Shown: positions 1-5,456 of the stretch, one piece after another
Layout of the letters: the number at the start of each line of letters is the position of its first letter
Position numbering within the stretch: position 1 is the stretch's first letter
Translations under genes and position numbers: made by a program
The notes under the pieces: model-generated
Database searches by the model: none
Told to the model about the DNA's origin: nothing
What the model saw: only the letters and a program-made list of their open reading frames with translations
Source: Xanthobacteraceae bacterium
Lineage (GTDB): Bacteria; Pseudomonadota; Alphaproteobacteria; Rhizobiales; Xanthobacteraceae
Direction of reading: 5' to 3'
Length of the DNA: 5,857 bases
Assembly (NCBI GenBank): GCA_030043335.1
Contig: JASHXX010000298.1
Span: forward strand, 1-5,857

Positions 1-564
1 GACCTGCACGCCGGGCAGATCCAGGGCTTCTTCGATATCCCCACCGATAATCTGTTTGCCGCCCCGGTGATGGTGCGCGACATCAAGCAGCACTTCGACC
101 TCGACGACCTGATCGTGGTCTCCCCCGACGTCGGCGGCGTGGTGCGCGCGCGCGGCATCGCCAAACGCATCAACGCGCCGCTTGCCATCGTCGACAAACG
201 CCGTGAGCGGCCGGGCGAGTCGGAGGTGGCGAACGTGATCGGCGAAGTCGACGGCCGGGTCTGCGTTCTCGTCGACGATATCGTCGATTCCGCCGGAACG
301 CTGCTCAACGCCGCCGACGCATTGCTAGAGAAGGGCGCCAAGGCGGTCTACGCCTATATCAGCCACGGCGTTTTGTCCGGCGGCGCCGTCGCCCGCATCA
401 ACAAATCGAATCTCAAGGAGCTGGTGATTACCGACTCGATCCAGCCGACCGAGGCGGTCACCGCCTCCCCCAATATCCGGGTGCTGTCGATCGCGACCCT
501 GATCGGGGAAGCCATCAGCCGCACCGCCGCCGAGCAGTCGGTGTCGAGCCTGTTTTTCGACTAA
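1..564 (+). CDS. prs: Ribose-phosphate pyrophosphokinase, C-terminal part (5' end outside window)
   Basis: PRPP synthetase transfers pyrophosphate from ATP to ribose-5-phosphate in the cytoplasm, supplying purine, pyrimidine, histidine, tryptophan and NAD synthesis. The reading frame is open from base 1. The first visible residues, [14 protein letters not shown], are the family's conserved stretch carrying the active-site histidine, roughly residue 130 of a protein of about 315, so some 130 residues are missing upstream. The catalytic flexible-loop motif DKRRERPGE begins at about visible residue 65. The PRPP-binding loop DDIVDSAGT is at about visible residues 92-100. The gene ends normally at TAA (562-564) with the usual C-terminal FFD. 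An internal GTG/ATG near base 67 is not a real start, because the conserved sequence runs through it. No strong terminator follows directly. Identification is very secure; the true start cannot be seen. Confidence 0.97.
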   Translation, partial: DLHAGQIQGFFDIPTDNLFAAPVMVRDIKQHFDLDDLIVVSPDVGGVVRARGIAKRINAPLAIVDKRRERPGESEVANVIGEVDGRVCVLVDDIVDSAGTLLNAADALLEKGAKAVYAYISHGVLSGGAVARINKSNLKELVITDSIQPTEAVTASPNIRVLSIATLIGEAISRTAAEQSVSSLFFD

Positions 565-755
565 TTTCGGCGCCGGCCCTGCCCCCGAGTCAACTTGTCG
601 CAGTCTCGGTTGTGGACTTTCGACGTTCCCGCTTGTGCGGCAACCGCAAATCACTTCATGAGTGGCGGCGGGTGGCGGGCCTCGTGCAGCGGCCGCAAAT
701 ACGAGGAATCGGGCCGTTTTGAGTGCGCGCAGAGGCTGTTTCGGGGCGCAACGTC

Positions 756-772
756 AAATCGGAGCCCGATTT
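756..772 (+). other. Perfect 7-bp stem-loop in the prs-ybjN gap
   Basis: AAATCGG (756-762) and CCGATTT (766-772) are exact reverse complements around a 3-nt loop, and the 3' arm runs into a fourth T at 773. It looks like a very small terminator-like hairpin, but the stem is short and only half G/C. It lies about 190 bases after the prs stop codon. Its role, if any, is unknown. No gene was recognised in 565-825; an open frame there continues into ybjN but has no recognisable protein sequence and lies upstream of the better ATG. Confidence 0.35.
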
Positions 773-781
773 TGTGGAGTA

Positions 782-806
782 AGAGTGGCGTGCGCATTTC
801 CACTCT
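782..806 (+). other. Stem-loop just upstream of the ybjN ribosome binding site
   Basis: AGAGTGG (782-788) pairs exactly with CCACTCT (800-806) across an 11-nt loop. The 3' arm ends ten bases before GGAGG (817-821), the Shine-Dalgarno sequence of the YbjN-domain gene. If this region is transcribed, the hairpin would sit in the mRNA leader. It does not itself mask the ribosome binding site. A regulatory role is inference only. Confidence 0.35.
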
Positions 807-825
807 AGGGGGGTGTGGAGGCGGC

Positions 826-1326
826 ATGTCTCTCATCGAGATAGCGCGGAATCAATCCGGCAATCCCCTCGACGTCGTCGAGCGGATGGCGGCGGGCAAT
901 GACTGGCCGTTCGAACGCAGCGGCGAGGACGAGATCGCGCTCGTCGTTACCGGTCGCTGGACCAACTACCAAGTGTCGTTCACCTGGATGAACGACATCG
1001 AGGCGCTGCATCTCGCCTGCGCGTTCGACATGAAGGTGCCGGAGCCGCGGCTCGCCGATGTGTTGCAGCTCATCGCGCTGATCAACGAGCAGCTGTGGAT
1101 CGGGCATTTCGACGTCTGGATGCAGGACGGCGTGGTGATGTTCCGCCACGCGCTCGTTCTCGCCGGCGGGGTTGCGGCGTCGAGCCGGCAGTGCGAAGCG
1201 GTGCTCGGCAGCGGGCTCGATTCCTGCGAGCGCTACTACCCGGCGTTTCAGTTCGTGGTCTGGGCCGGCAAGTCCGCCCGCGATGCGATGGACTCGGCGA
1301 TGTTCGAGACCTCGGGCGAAGCGTAA
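826..1326 (+). CDS. YbjN-domain protein, function unknown
   Basis: This is a 166-residue soluble, probably cytoplasmic protein with no signal peptide or membrane segment. The pattern resembles the YbjN family: an N-terminal helix (IARNQSGNPLDVVERMAAGN), then W-P-F followed by a beta strand, GRWTNYQVSFTW, a central region on AFDMKVPE, and a helix ADVLQLIALINEQLWIGHF followed by VWMQDGVVMFRHAL. The last part has the usual C-terminal helix (YPAFQFVVWAGKSARDAMDSAMF). In enterobacteria YbjN affects motility and stress tolerance, but its biochemical action is not known, and the role here is open. The start at ATG 826 is chosen because GGAGG (817-821) lies four bases upstream; the frame is open back to 595, but that extension has no family-like sequence. 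It lies upstream of proC with a repeat between them. Family assignment is by recognition, moderately sure. Confidence 0.82.
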   Translation: MSLIEIARNQSGNPLDVVERMAAGNDWPFERSGEDEIALVVTGRWTNYQVSFTWMNDIEALHLACAFDMKVPEPRLADVLQLIALINEQLWIGHFDVWMQDGVVMFRHALVLAGGVAASSRQCEAVLGSGLDSCERYYPAFQFVVWAGKSARDAMDSAMFETSGEA

Positions 1327-1332
1327 CCCTTT

Positions 1333-1514
1333 CGTCATTCCGGGGCCGCGCGAACGCGAGGGGCCGGGAAATCCGCGTCTTCTCTCCCTCGCCATGCGCA
1401 GCCACGCGCCGTTCAAAGAACGGCATCGTTCGGATGCCTGCACGCCGGGCGCCCGCATCTTGAAAACCAGCGGAGACGCGGTGCCTCGATGCCCGGGACA
1501 GCCCGGCCATGACG
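1333..1514. repeat. Nested palindromic intergenic repeat element
   Basis: This roughly 182-bp element fills most of the gap between the YbjN-domain gene and proC. Its ends are inverted: CGTCATTCCGGGGC (1333-1346) against the reverse complement of GCCCGGCCATGACG (1501-1514), 11 of 14 matching. Inside are a second inverted pair, CCGCGTCT (1373-1380) with AGACGCGG (1474-1481), and a perfect 7-bp hairpin, GCCGTTC-AAA-GAACGGC (1408-1424). A further imperfect palindrome lies at about 1338-1370, where TTCCGGGGCC faces GGGCCGGGAA. The outer sequences resemble short palindromic repeats that I recall as very common between genes of Bradyrhizobium and relatives, where one flank often reads CATGGCCGGGC. 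No transposase is present, so if mobile it would depend on another element. It could act as a transcript-end or RNA-stability structure between the two genes. Confidence 0.75.
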
Positions 1515-1566
1515 GGGCCGATGAGTTTTGATTAGATGCCCTTCCACGTGACGAGGGCTTAGGGCG

Positions 1567-2421
1567 ATGAGCGCTGCAGACAAATCTTCACCGAACGAGA
1601 CCCGAGACCTGCGCGATTTCTCGGGCACCCTGGTGCTGGTCGGCGCCGGCAAGATGGGAGGCGCTCTCATCGAAGGCTGGCTGCGCTCCGGCCTAAATGC
1701 GAAGAACGCCGCGGTACTCGAGCCGCAGCCCTCGCCGCAGATTGCGGCACTTGCCGGCTGCGGCGTGCAGCTCAATCCACAATTGCGCGCGCTTGCCGAC
1801 GTCGCCGCGGTCGTCATTGCGGTCAAGCCGCAAGTGGCCAGCGCGGTGCTGCCGACGCTCGCGCGGATGATCGGCCCTGCGACGCTTGCAGTGTCGATCA
1901 TGGCCGGTCGAACGCTGCAATTTCTCTCCGACGCGTTGGCGCGGCCCTGCGCGCTGGTGCGCGCGATGCCGAATACACCGGCGGCGATCGGCCGCGGCAT
2001 CACCGTCGCGGTGGCGCTCGGCGCCAGCGCTGCGCAGCGCGACCTCGCTCACCGGCTGCTCCGCGCAACCGGCGCGGTCGAGTGGATCGAGGATGAGGGG
2101 CTGATGGACGCGGTGACGGCGGTGTCGGGGTCGGGACCGGCTTATGTCTTCCTTCTTTCCGAGGCGCTGGCGCAGGCGGGCGTAGCCGCCGGGCTGCCGC
2201 CGCGGCTTGCGGAACAGCTCGCGCGCGAAACCGTCGCCGGCTCGGGCGAATTGCTGCATCGCTCGACCCTCGACGCGGCGACGCTGCGCGAAAACGTCAC
2301 CTCGCCGGGCGGCACCACCGCGGCGGCGCTGGCGGTCCTGATGAGCCGGAACGGCCTCGTGCCACTCATGCGCGCGGCGATCGCGGCCGCAACGCGCCGC
2401 TCGCGTGAACTGGCGGGCTAA
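1567..2421 (+). CDS. proC: Pyrroline-5-carboxylate reductase
   Basis: ProC performs the last step of proline synthesis in the cytoplasm, reducing 1-pyrroline-5-carboxylate with NAD(P)H. The 284-residue protein has an N-terminal Rossmann fold with VGAGKMG at 25-31. It also has the nucleotide-side motif AVKPQV near 85-90 and the strongly conserved RAMPNTPA around residue 134. The C-terminal dimerisation and substrate domain carries the family signature AVSGSGPAY at 185-193 and ENVTSPGGTT ending at 251. Length is normal for the family (about 270) with an N-terminal lead of some 20 residues before the fold. ATG 1567 is favoured because GAGGG (1553-1557) lies nine bases upstream. The gene follows the palindromic repeat by about 50 bases, so it may have its own promoter, though I cannot place -35/-10 boxes securely. 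A small stem over the stop codon (CGGGC-TAA-GCCCG, 2414-2426) is visible. Confidence 0.97.
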   Translation: MSAADKSSPNETRDLRDFSGTLVLVGAGKMGGALIEGWLRSGLNAKNAAVLEPQPSPQIAALAGCGVQLNPQLRALADVAAVVIAVKPQVASAVLPTLARMIGPATLAVSIMAGRTLQFLSDALARPCALVRAMPNTPAAIGRGITVAVALGASAAQRDLAHRLLRATGAVEWIEDEGLMDAVTAVSGSGPAYVFLLSEALAQAGVAAGLPPRLAEQLARETVAGSGELLHRSTLDAATLRENVTSPGGTTAAALAVLMSRNGLVPLMRAAIAAATRRSRELAG

Positions 2422-2463
2422 GCCCGGCGCTTGGAAGGCATGGCGTGCGGGCCTAGATTGAGG

Positions 2464-2480
2464 ACGGAACGTCTGTCCGT
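2464..2480. promoter_or_regulatory. Imperfect palindrome before the TetR-type gene, possible self-operator
   Basis: ACGGA (2464-2468) and TCCGT (2476-2480) form an inverted repeat around a 7-base centre (ACGTCTG), with one further complementary pair inside. It lies immediately before the Shine-Dalgarno sequence of the TetR-family gene. TetR-type regulators often bind such 15-20 bp palindromes in front of their own gene, so an autoregulatory operator is possible. The arms are short and could occur by chance. Confidence 0.3.
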
Positions 2481-2494
2481 TGAGGAGTAAGGCC

Positions 2495-3199
2495 ATGGCC
2501 CGCAGACCCGCACGTAAGCCGCGCGCGAAATCGACGCCGGGGCCTGCCGCCCCGACGACCGAGCGCGAAAAGATCATCGCCGCGCTCTTGGCGCTGCTTG
2601 CCGACAAGCCGTTCGAGGCGATCGGCTTTGCTGACGTCGCCGCGCGAGCCGGCGTATCGCTCGCCATGCTGCGCGAGCAATTTTCCTCGACGCTCGCGAT
2701 CCTCGGCGCCCATATCAAAGCGGTCGACCGCGCCGTGCTCGGCGCCGATATGAGCGACATGGCCGAGGAACCGGAACGCGAGCGCCTGTTCGACGTGCTG
2801 ATGCGCCGCCTCGAAGCGCTGGCGCCGCACCGCGAGGCGGTGCGGTCGCTCCTGCGCTCCGCCCGCCGCGACCCGCCGCTCGCGGTCGCGCTCAACGGCC
2901 TTGCCGTTCGCTCGCAGCAATGGATGCTGACTGCGGCGGGGATCAGCGCCTCAGGCCCGCGCGGCGTCATCCGCGCACAGGGTCTCGCCGTCTTGTTCGC
3001 CTCGGTGCTGCGCACCTGGGTTCGCGACGAGGATCCGGGGCTGGCCCGGACGATGGCGGCGCTCGATCGCGCGCTGGCGCGCGGCCAGCGTCTGATCGGC
3101 TTTCTCGACGACCTCTGTTACATCCCCTCGCGCATCTGCCGGCTGCGCTCGCGCCGGCACCGGCGCGATGAGGATACCGAGGAGGAAGCCGCGGCGTAA
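2495..3199 (+). CDS. TetR/AcrR-family transcriptional regulator
   Basis: This 234-residue protein is predicted to bind DNA as a dimer and respond to an unknown small ligand. After a very basic, proline-rich tail (residues 1-22) comes a TetR-type DNA-binding domain at about 23-70. It consists of helix 1 (REKIIAALLALLADKPF), then the helix-turn-helix FADVAARAGVSLAMLREQF and LAILGAHIKAVD. The all-helical C-terminal part is the ligand and dimer domain and gives no clue to the effector. The C terminus is unusual: an arginine-rich run (residues near 210-220) followed by an acidic end, DEDTEEE. ATG 2495 is chosen because GAGGAG (2482-2487) lies seven bases upstream; an in-frame TTG at 2480 would overlap that site. 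The gene follows proC by 73 bases in the same direction and ends nine bases from the convergent transporter gene. The target genes are unknown. Confidence 0.85.
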   Translation: MARRPARKPRAKSTPGPAAPTTEREKIIAALLALLADKPFEAIGFADVAARAGVSLAMLREQFSSTLAILGAHIKAVDRAVLGADMSDMAEEPERERLFDVLMRRLEALAPHREAVRSLLRSARRDPPLAVALNGLAVRSQQWMLTAAGISASGPRGVIRAQGLAVLFASVLRTWVRDEDPGLARTMAALDRALARGQRLIGFLDDLCYIPSRICRLRSRRHRRDEDTEEEAAA

Positions 3200-3204
3200 G
3201 CCGC
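3191..3204. other. Small hairpin at the convergent gene ends
   Basis: GCGGC (3191-3195), GTAA and GCCGC (3200-3204) form a 5-bp stem over the stop codon of the TetR-type gene, nine bases from the end of the convergent transporter gene. No T-run follows on either strand, so it is at best a weak transcription end for both genes. Confidence 0.25.
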
Positions 3205-3208
3205 TCGC

Positions 3209-4072
3209 TCAGGCGGCAACGAGCAGGATCACGCCGACGACGGTCAACGCCACGCCGGCGATGAGCGCCGCGTTGATCCGCGCCGAGTGAAACAAGATCG
3301 CACTGAAAGTGAGCGTCACCAGCGGATAGGTGGCGACGAGCGGCGACACCAGGATCACCGGCCCGCGCGCCAGCGCCGCATAGAGCGCGAGCACGCCGAG
3401 CACATTGCAGGTTCCGACGCAGGCGAACCAGGCGAGCGCCGCGCGCGGATACTTGGCCGGCCAGCCGCCGCGCGCCCGCGCCACGCTCGCGACCACGACG
3501 CCGGACATGGTGTAGCCGATCAACGTCGCCGCGAACGGACTTGGCCACCACGCGAGGCCGAGTTTGGTGATCGGGTGGGTGATGCCGCGAACCGCCGCCA
3601 CCCCGAGCGGCAGCGCCGCCGCCCAGTACGAATAGGGCACGCCGAGCCAGCGCCGGTCGATCGACAGCGTCACGACCCCGGCAACGATCGTAGCAATGCC
3701 CACCGACTGCAGCGCTCCCGGCACCTCGCCGAGGAACAGCCCTGCCGGAACCACCGCGAAAATCGGGGTCAGATTGCTGAGCGCGCCCTACATGCTCGGC
3801 CCCATCTGCCGGTTGGCCTCGAAGGTCAGCAGGGTCACGACTGCCGGAAACAGCAGGCCAACTCCGGCGAAAATGCTGGCCGCGCGCGGGTCGAAATCGC
3901 GCCATGTGAGGAGAAACGGTGCGACCAGCCAAAGCAGAACGGTCGAGTTCGGGATGCTCACCAGGGCGCCATGGCCAGGCAAGACATGGCGCAAGCCGAA
4001 TTGGGTCAGTACCAGCGCGAGGCCGAACACAAAAGCGGCGAACAACGCCAGCACTATCGGATCATCGAGCAA
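3209..4072 (-). pseudogene. EamA/DMT-family membrane transporter interrupted by an in-frame TAG
   Basis: Read on the minus strand from TTG 4072, this encodes 287 codons in one frame, of the usual length for drug/metabolite transporters of the inner membrane. About ten membrane helices are visible in two five-helix halves. Early ones are VLALFAAFVFGLALVLTQFG and an AGVGLLFPAVVTLLTF segment. Later ones are SVGIATIVAGVVTLSI, FAATLIGYTMSGVVVASVA, ACVGTCNVLGVLALYAAL and AALIAGVALTVVGVILLVAA. Codon 95 is TAG (plus-strand CTA 3788-3790). The family sequence continues without frame change on both sides (MGPSM-stop-GALSNLTPIF), where relatives usually have a small residue. The likely change is a single base, for example TCG to TAG, or a sequencing error. 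The start is uncertain: TTG with GAGGG (about 4081-4085) upstream. Restart at GTG 3754 could give the second part. The substrate is unknown. Confidence 0.82.
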
Positions 4073-4257
4073 CCGGGCGGCCCTCAGCTCATCACGTTCT
4101 GGGGCAGTTTATCAGTGCCGCGGATTTACGATCGACCGTGGCGCTGCCGGAAATGGCTGCCGTCTCCGCGAGATCGTCGGCGCTGCACATTCAGTCCATG
4201 CAGCAGGGCCGTGCCAGAGAGACGCAAGCGACCGAACAAGCAGGCGGCAGCGCTAAG

Positions 4258-4274
4258 ATTAGAACATCTATAAA
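4258..4274. promoter_or_regulatory. Candidate Irr box (iron control element) upstream of bfd
   Basis: ATTAGAACATCTATAAA matches the rhizobial iron control element pattern TTTAGAA-N3-TTCTAAA at 11 of 14 defined positions; the left half is nearly exact. It lies in an A/T-rich island (about 4254-4295) within otherwise G/C-rich DNA, 87 bases before bfd, and contains TATAAA (4269-4274), a possible -10 element. In Bradyrhizobium and relatives Irr binds such sites and controls iron-storage genes. Binding here is inferred from the match and the gene downstream. The rest of 4073-4361 shows no gene; a 6-bp inverted repeat (GCTGCA 4182-4187, TGCAGC 4199-4204) is the only other structure seen. Confidence 0.55.
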
Positions 4275-4361
4275 CAGAAATTTTTACTTTACAGGCCCAT
4301 TCTGCGTGCGATACGGATAGTTTCAGATCGTAGCACCGCCGCCGCCGGGCTCTCCCTAACA

Positions 4362-4574
4362 ATGATCGTCTGTTCCTGTAACGTGTTCTCCGATCACGAC
4401 GTGCGTTCGAAGCTCGCGGATCATTGCGCGGCGCCGCGCACCGCGGGCGAGGTTTATCATTGCCTCGGCTGCAGCGCGCAATGCGGACGCTGTGCGCGCA
4501 CCATCCGGCAGATCATGGACGAAGCCCTTGCCGGCGCCGAGGTCTGCTGCCGGGCCCCCGGCGACGCGTCCTGA
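4362..4574 (+). CDS. bfd: Bacterioferritin-associated ferredoxin
   Basis: Bfd is a small cytoplasmic [2Fe-2S] protein that docks on bacterioferritin and passes electrons to its heme, reducing stored ferric iron so it can leave the shell. The 70-residue product has the family pattern: MIVCSCN at the start gives Cys4 and Cys6, and CSAQCGRC gives Cys41 and Cys44, the four cluster ligands expected from the E. coli protein. Two more cysteines (34, 37) lie in the CLGC stretch, and others at 22, 62 and 63 are extra. The helix ARTIRQIMDEAL after the second pair is also typical. Size matches the family (60-75). There is no purine-rich Shine-Dalgarno sequence before ATG 4362, where the leader reads CTCTCCCTAACA. 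It precedes bfr by 132 bases, the classic bfd-bfr order, and the candidate Irr box upstream suggests iron control. Confidence 0.95.
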   Translation: MIVCSCNVFSDHDVRSKLADHCAAPRTAGEVYHCLGCSAQCGRCARTIRQIMDEALAGAEVCCRAPGDAS

Positions 4575-4591
4575 TATTCAGCTTTCCAATT

Positions 4592-4609
4592 GCCGGGAAA
4601 CGGCCCGGC
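4592..4609 (+). other. GC-rich hairpin between bfd and bfr
   Basis: GCCGGG (4592-4597) pairs with CCCGGC (4604-4609) around a 6-nt loop, 17 bases after the bfd stop codon. No T-run follows, so it is not a standard intrinsic terminator. It could weaken read-through or protect the bfd transcript end, leaving bfr to its own promoter near the second candidate Irr box. Confidence 0.35.
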
Positions 4610-4642
4610 CGCGCGTGAGCACGGTCCGGGCATTCACATCGA

Positions 4643-4661
4643 GCTTAGAATTGTTGTAAGC
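4643..4661. promoter_or_regulatory. Candidate Irr box (iron control element) upstream of bfr
   Basis: GCTTAGAA (4643-4650), TTG, TTGTAAGC (4654-4661) is a 19-bp palindrome with 7 of 8 arm pairs complementary. Its core CTTAGAA-N3-TTGTAAG fits the iron control element TTTAGAA-N3-TTCTAAA at 11 of 14 positions, as well as the site before bfd. It ends 45 bases before the bfr start codon, a reasonable place for a repressor overlapping a promoter. Irr is known to repress bacterioferritin genes in Bradyrhizobium when iron is scarce. That this site works so is inferred. Confidence 0.6.
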
Positions 4662-4706
4662 AATGCGATGAGGGCCCTGGACAGCGCCCTTCGCAGGAGC
4701 ACCACC

Positions 4707-5195
4707 ATGAGAGGCGAGCCAGGAGTCATCGATTACCTTAACAAGGCGTTGCGGCACGAACTGACCGCAGTCAACCAGTACTGGCTGCATTACCGCCTGC
4801 TCGACAATTGGGGCTACAAGGCGCTCGCCAAGCAATGGCGCAAGGAATCGATCGAGGAGATGGAGCACGCCGACAAGCTGGTCGAACGCATAATCTTCCT
4901 CGACGGCTTCCCGAACATGCAGGTGCTCGATCCGCTGCATATCGGTCAGAACGTCAAAGAGGTGCTCGACTGCGATCTCGCCGCCGAACTATCGGCGCGG
5001 GCACTCTACGAGGAAGCCGCCACCCATTGCCATGCGGTCAAGGATTACGTGTCGCGCGATCTGTTCGAAGCGCTGATGCATGACGAAGAGGAGCACATCG
5101 ACTTCCTTGAAACTCAGCTCGACCTCGTCGCCAAGCTCGGGCTGCAACTCTACGCCCAGCACCATATCGGCGAGCTTCACGAGGATCACGACTGA
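4707..5195 (+). CDS. bfr: Bacterioferritin (heme-containing iron storage protein)
   Basis: Bacterioferritin builds a 24-subunit cytoplasmic shell that oxidises Fe(II) at a diiron centre in each subunit and stores ferric mineral, with heme bridging subunit pairs. The 162-residue product fits the usual length (about 158). Every expected ligand is present at the standard number: ferroxidase residues E18, E51, H54, E94, E127 and H130, and the heme ligand M52 (in IEEMEHAD). The four-helix bundle begins at [20 protein letters not shown] and ends in [12 protein letters not shown], with a short, His/Asp-rich tail. ATG 4707 is chosen because AGGAG (4695-4699) lies seven bases upstream and the family begins with M-(K/R)-G; the frame is open further back to about 4590, but that part is non-homologous. 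It forms a functional pair with bfd, has its own candidate Irr box upstream, and is followed by a likely terminator. Confidence 0.98.
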   Translation: MRGEPGVIDYLNKALRHELTAVNQYWLHYRLLDNWGYKALAKQWRKESIEEMEHADKLVERIIFLDGFPNMQVLDPLHIGQNVKEVLDCDLAAELSARALYEEAATHCHAVKDYVSRDLFEALMHDEEEHIDFLETQLDLVAKLGLQLYAQHHIGELHEDHD

Positions 5196-5205
5196 GTGGC
5201 TCGGC

Positions 5206-5231
5206 GCGGCGCAACAACGCCGCAGCGTTTT
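5206..5231 (+). terminator. Likely rho-independent terminator of bfr
   Basis: GCGGCG (5206-5211) and CGCCGC (5218-5223) are exact reverse complements with a 6-nt loop CAACAA, beginning ten bases after the bfr stop codon. A TTTT run (5228-5231) follows after AGCG. The pure G/C stem close behind the gene supports a transcription end. The short T-run and its four-base offset make it a less than ideal one. Confidence 0.5.
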
Positions 5232-5259
5232 GCTAGAGACTAACGAAGCGACGCCAACA

Positions 5260-5278
5260 CCGCGTCGGCAAGACGCGG
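5260..5278. other. Perfect 7-bp stem-loop downstream of bfr
   Basis: CCGCGTC (5260-5266) pairs exactly with GACGCGG (5272-5278) around the loop GGCAA. No T-run follows on either strand. It lies about 30 bases after the likely bfr terminator and may be a back-up transcription barrier or part of a small repeat. No gene is visible in 5196-5456. Confidence 0.4.
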
Positions 5279-5334
5279 CACCGTTGCTTCCGCTTTCGAC
5301 CTGAACCTGCTCGCTAGCCGCGCAACCCACTGTC

Positions 5335-5376
5335 GTTAACAAGCACGGTTAAGAGTTAAGGTTAAGACCCATTTAA
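5335..5376 (+). promoter_or_regulatory. GTTAA cluster with a CtrA-like TTAA-N7-TTAA site
   Basis: GTTAA occurs four times in 31 bases (starting 5335, 5348, 5355 and 5361). TTAA at 5362-5365 is followed after exactly seven bases by TTAA at 5373-5376. TTAA-N7-TTAA(C) is the binding pattern of CtrA, the cell-cycle master regulator of alphaproteobacteria. The cluster lies 80-120 bases upstream of the outer membrane protein gene, and CtrA is known to control an Omp25-type gene in Brucella. The site is therefore plausible, but TTAA is short, and CtrA control here is inferred. Confidence 0.4.
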
Positions 5377-5456
5377 ACATTTGCTGCCAATCTTCGCTCC
5401 GATCAACGACGGAGGGCCGCGTTGCGGTACGCCCCTGCCGAGGAAAGGACGAAGCT

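Noticed and set aside
595..825. Possible longer N terminus of the YbjN-domain protein starting near 595
   Set aside because: The extension shows no family-like sequence, contains two hairpins, and ATG 826 has a GGAGG just upstream.
1693..3015. 440-codon minus-strand open frame opposite proC and the TetR-type gene
   Set aside because: It is antisense to two well-recognised proteins and has no recognisable domain.
3754..3790. Recoding of the TAG as a special amino acid
   Set aside because: Pyrrolysine systems are not known in such bacteria and the position normally holds a small residue; mutation or error is simpler.
2967..3932. Long minus-strand open frame of 321 codons overlapping the TetR and transporter genes
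   Set aside because: It is rich in Arg/Ala/Gly with no domain, and overlaps clear homologous proteins in other frames; it is a by-product of high GC.
4182..4204. Inverted repeat GCTGCA-N11-TGCAGC in the gap between the transporter and bfd
   Set aside because: Six-base arms in GC-rich DNA arise easily by chance, and no regulator gene or promoter nearby supports an operator.
3287..4273. Long plus-strand open frame of 328 codons opposite the transporter
   Set aside because: Composition (Arg, His, Gln rich) is typical of an antisense frame, while the minus strand encodes recognisable membrane helices.
4590..4706. Upstream extension of bacterioferritin
   Set aside because: Family alignment starts at ATG 4707 with a good AGGAG; the upstream part contains the hairpin and the Irr-box candidate.
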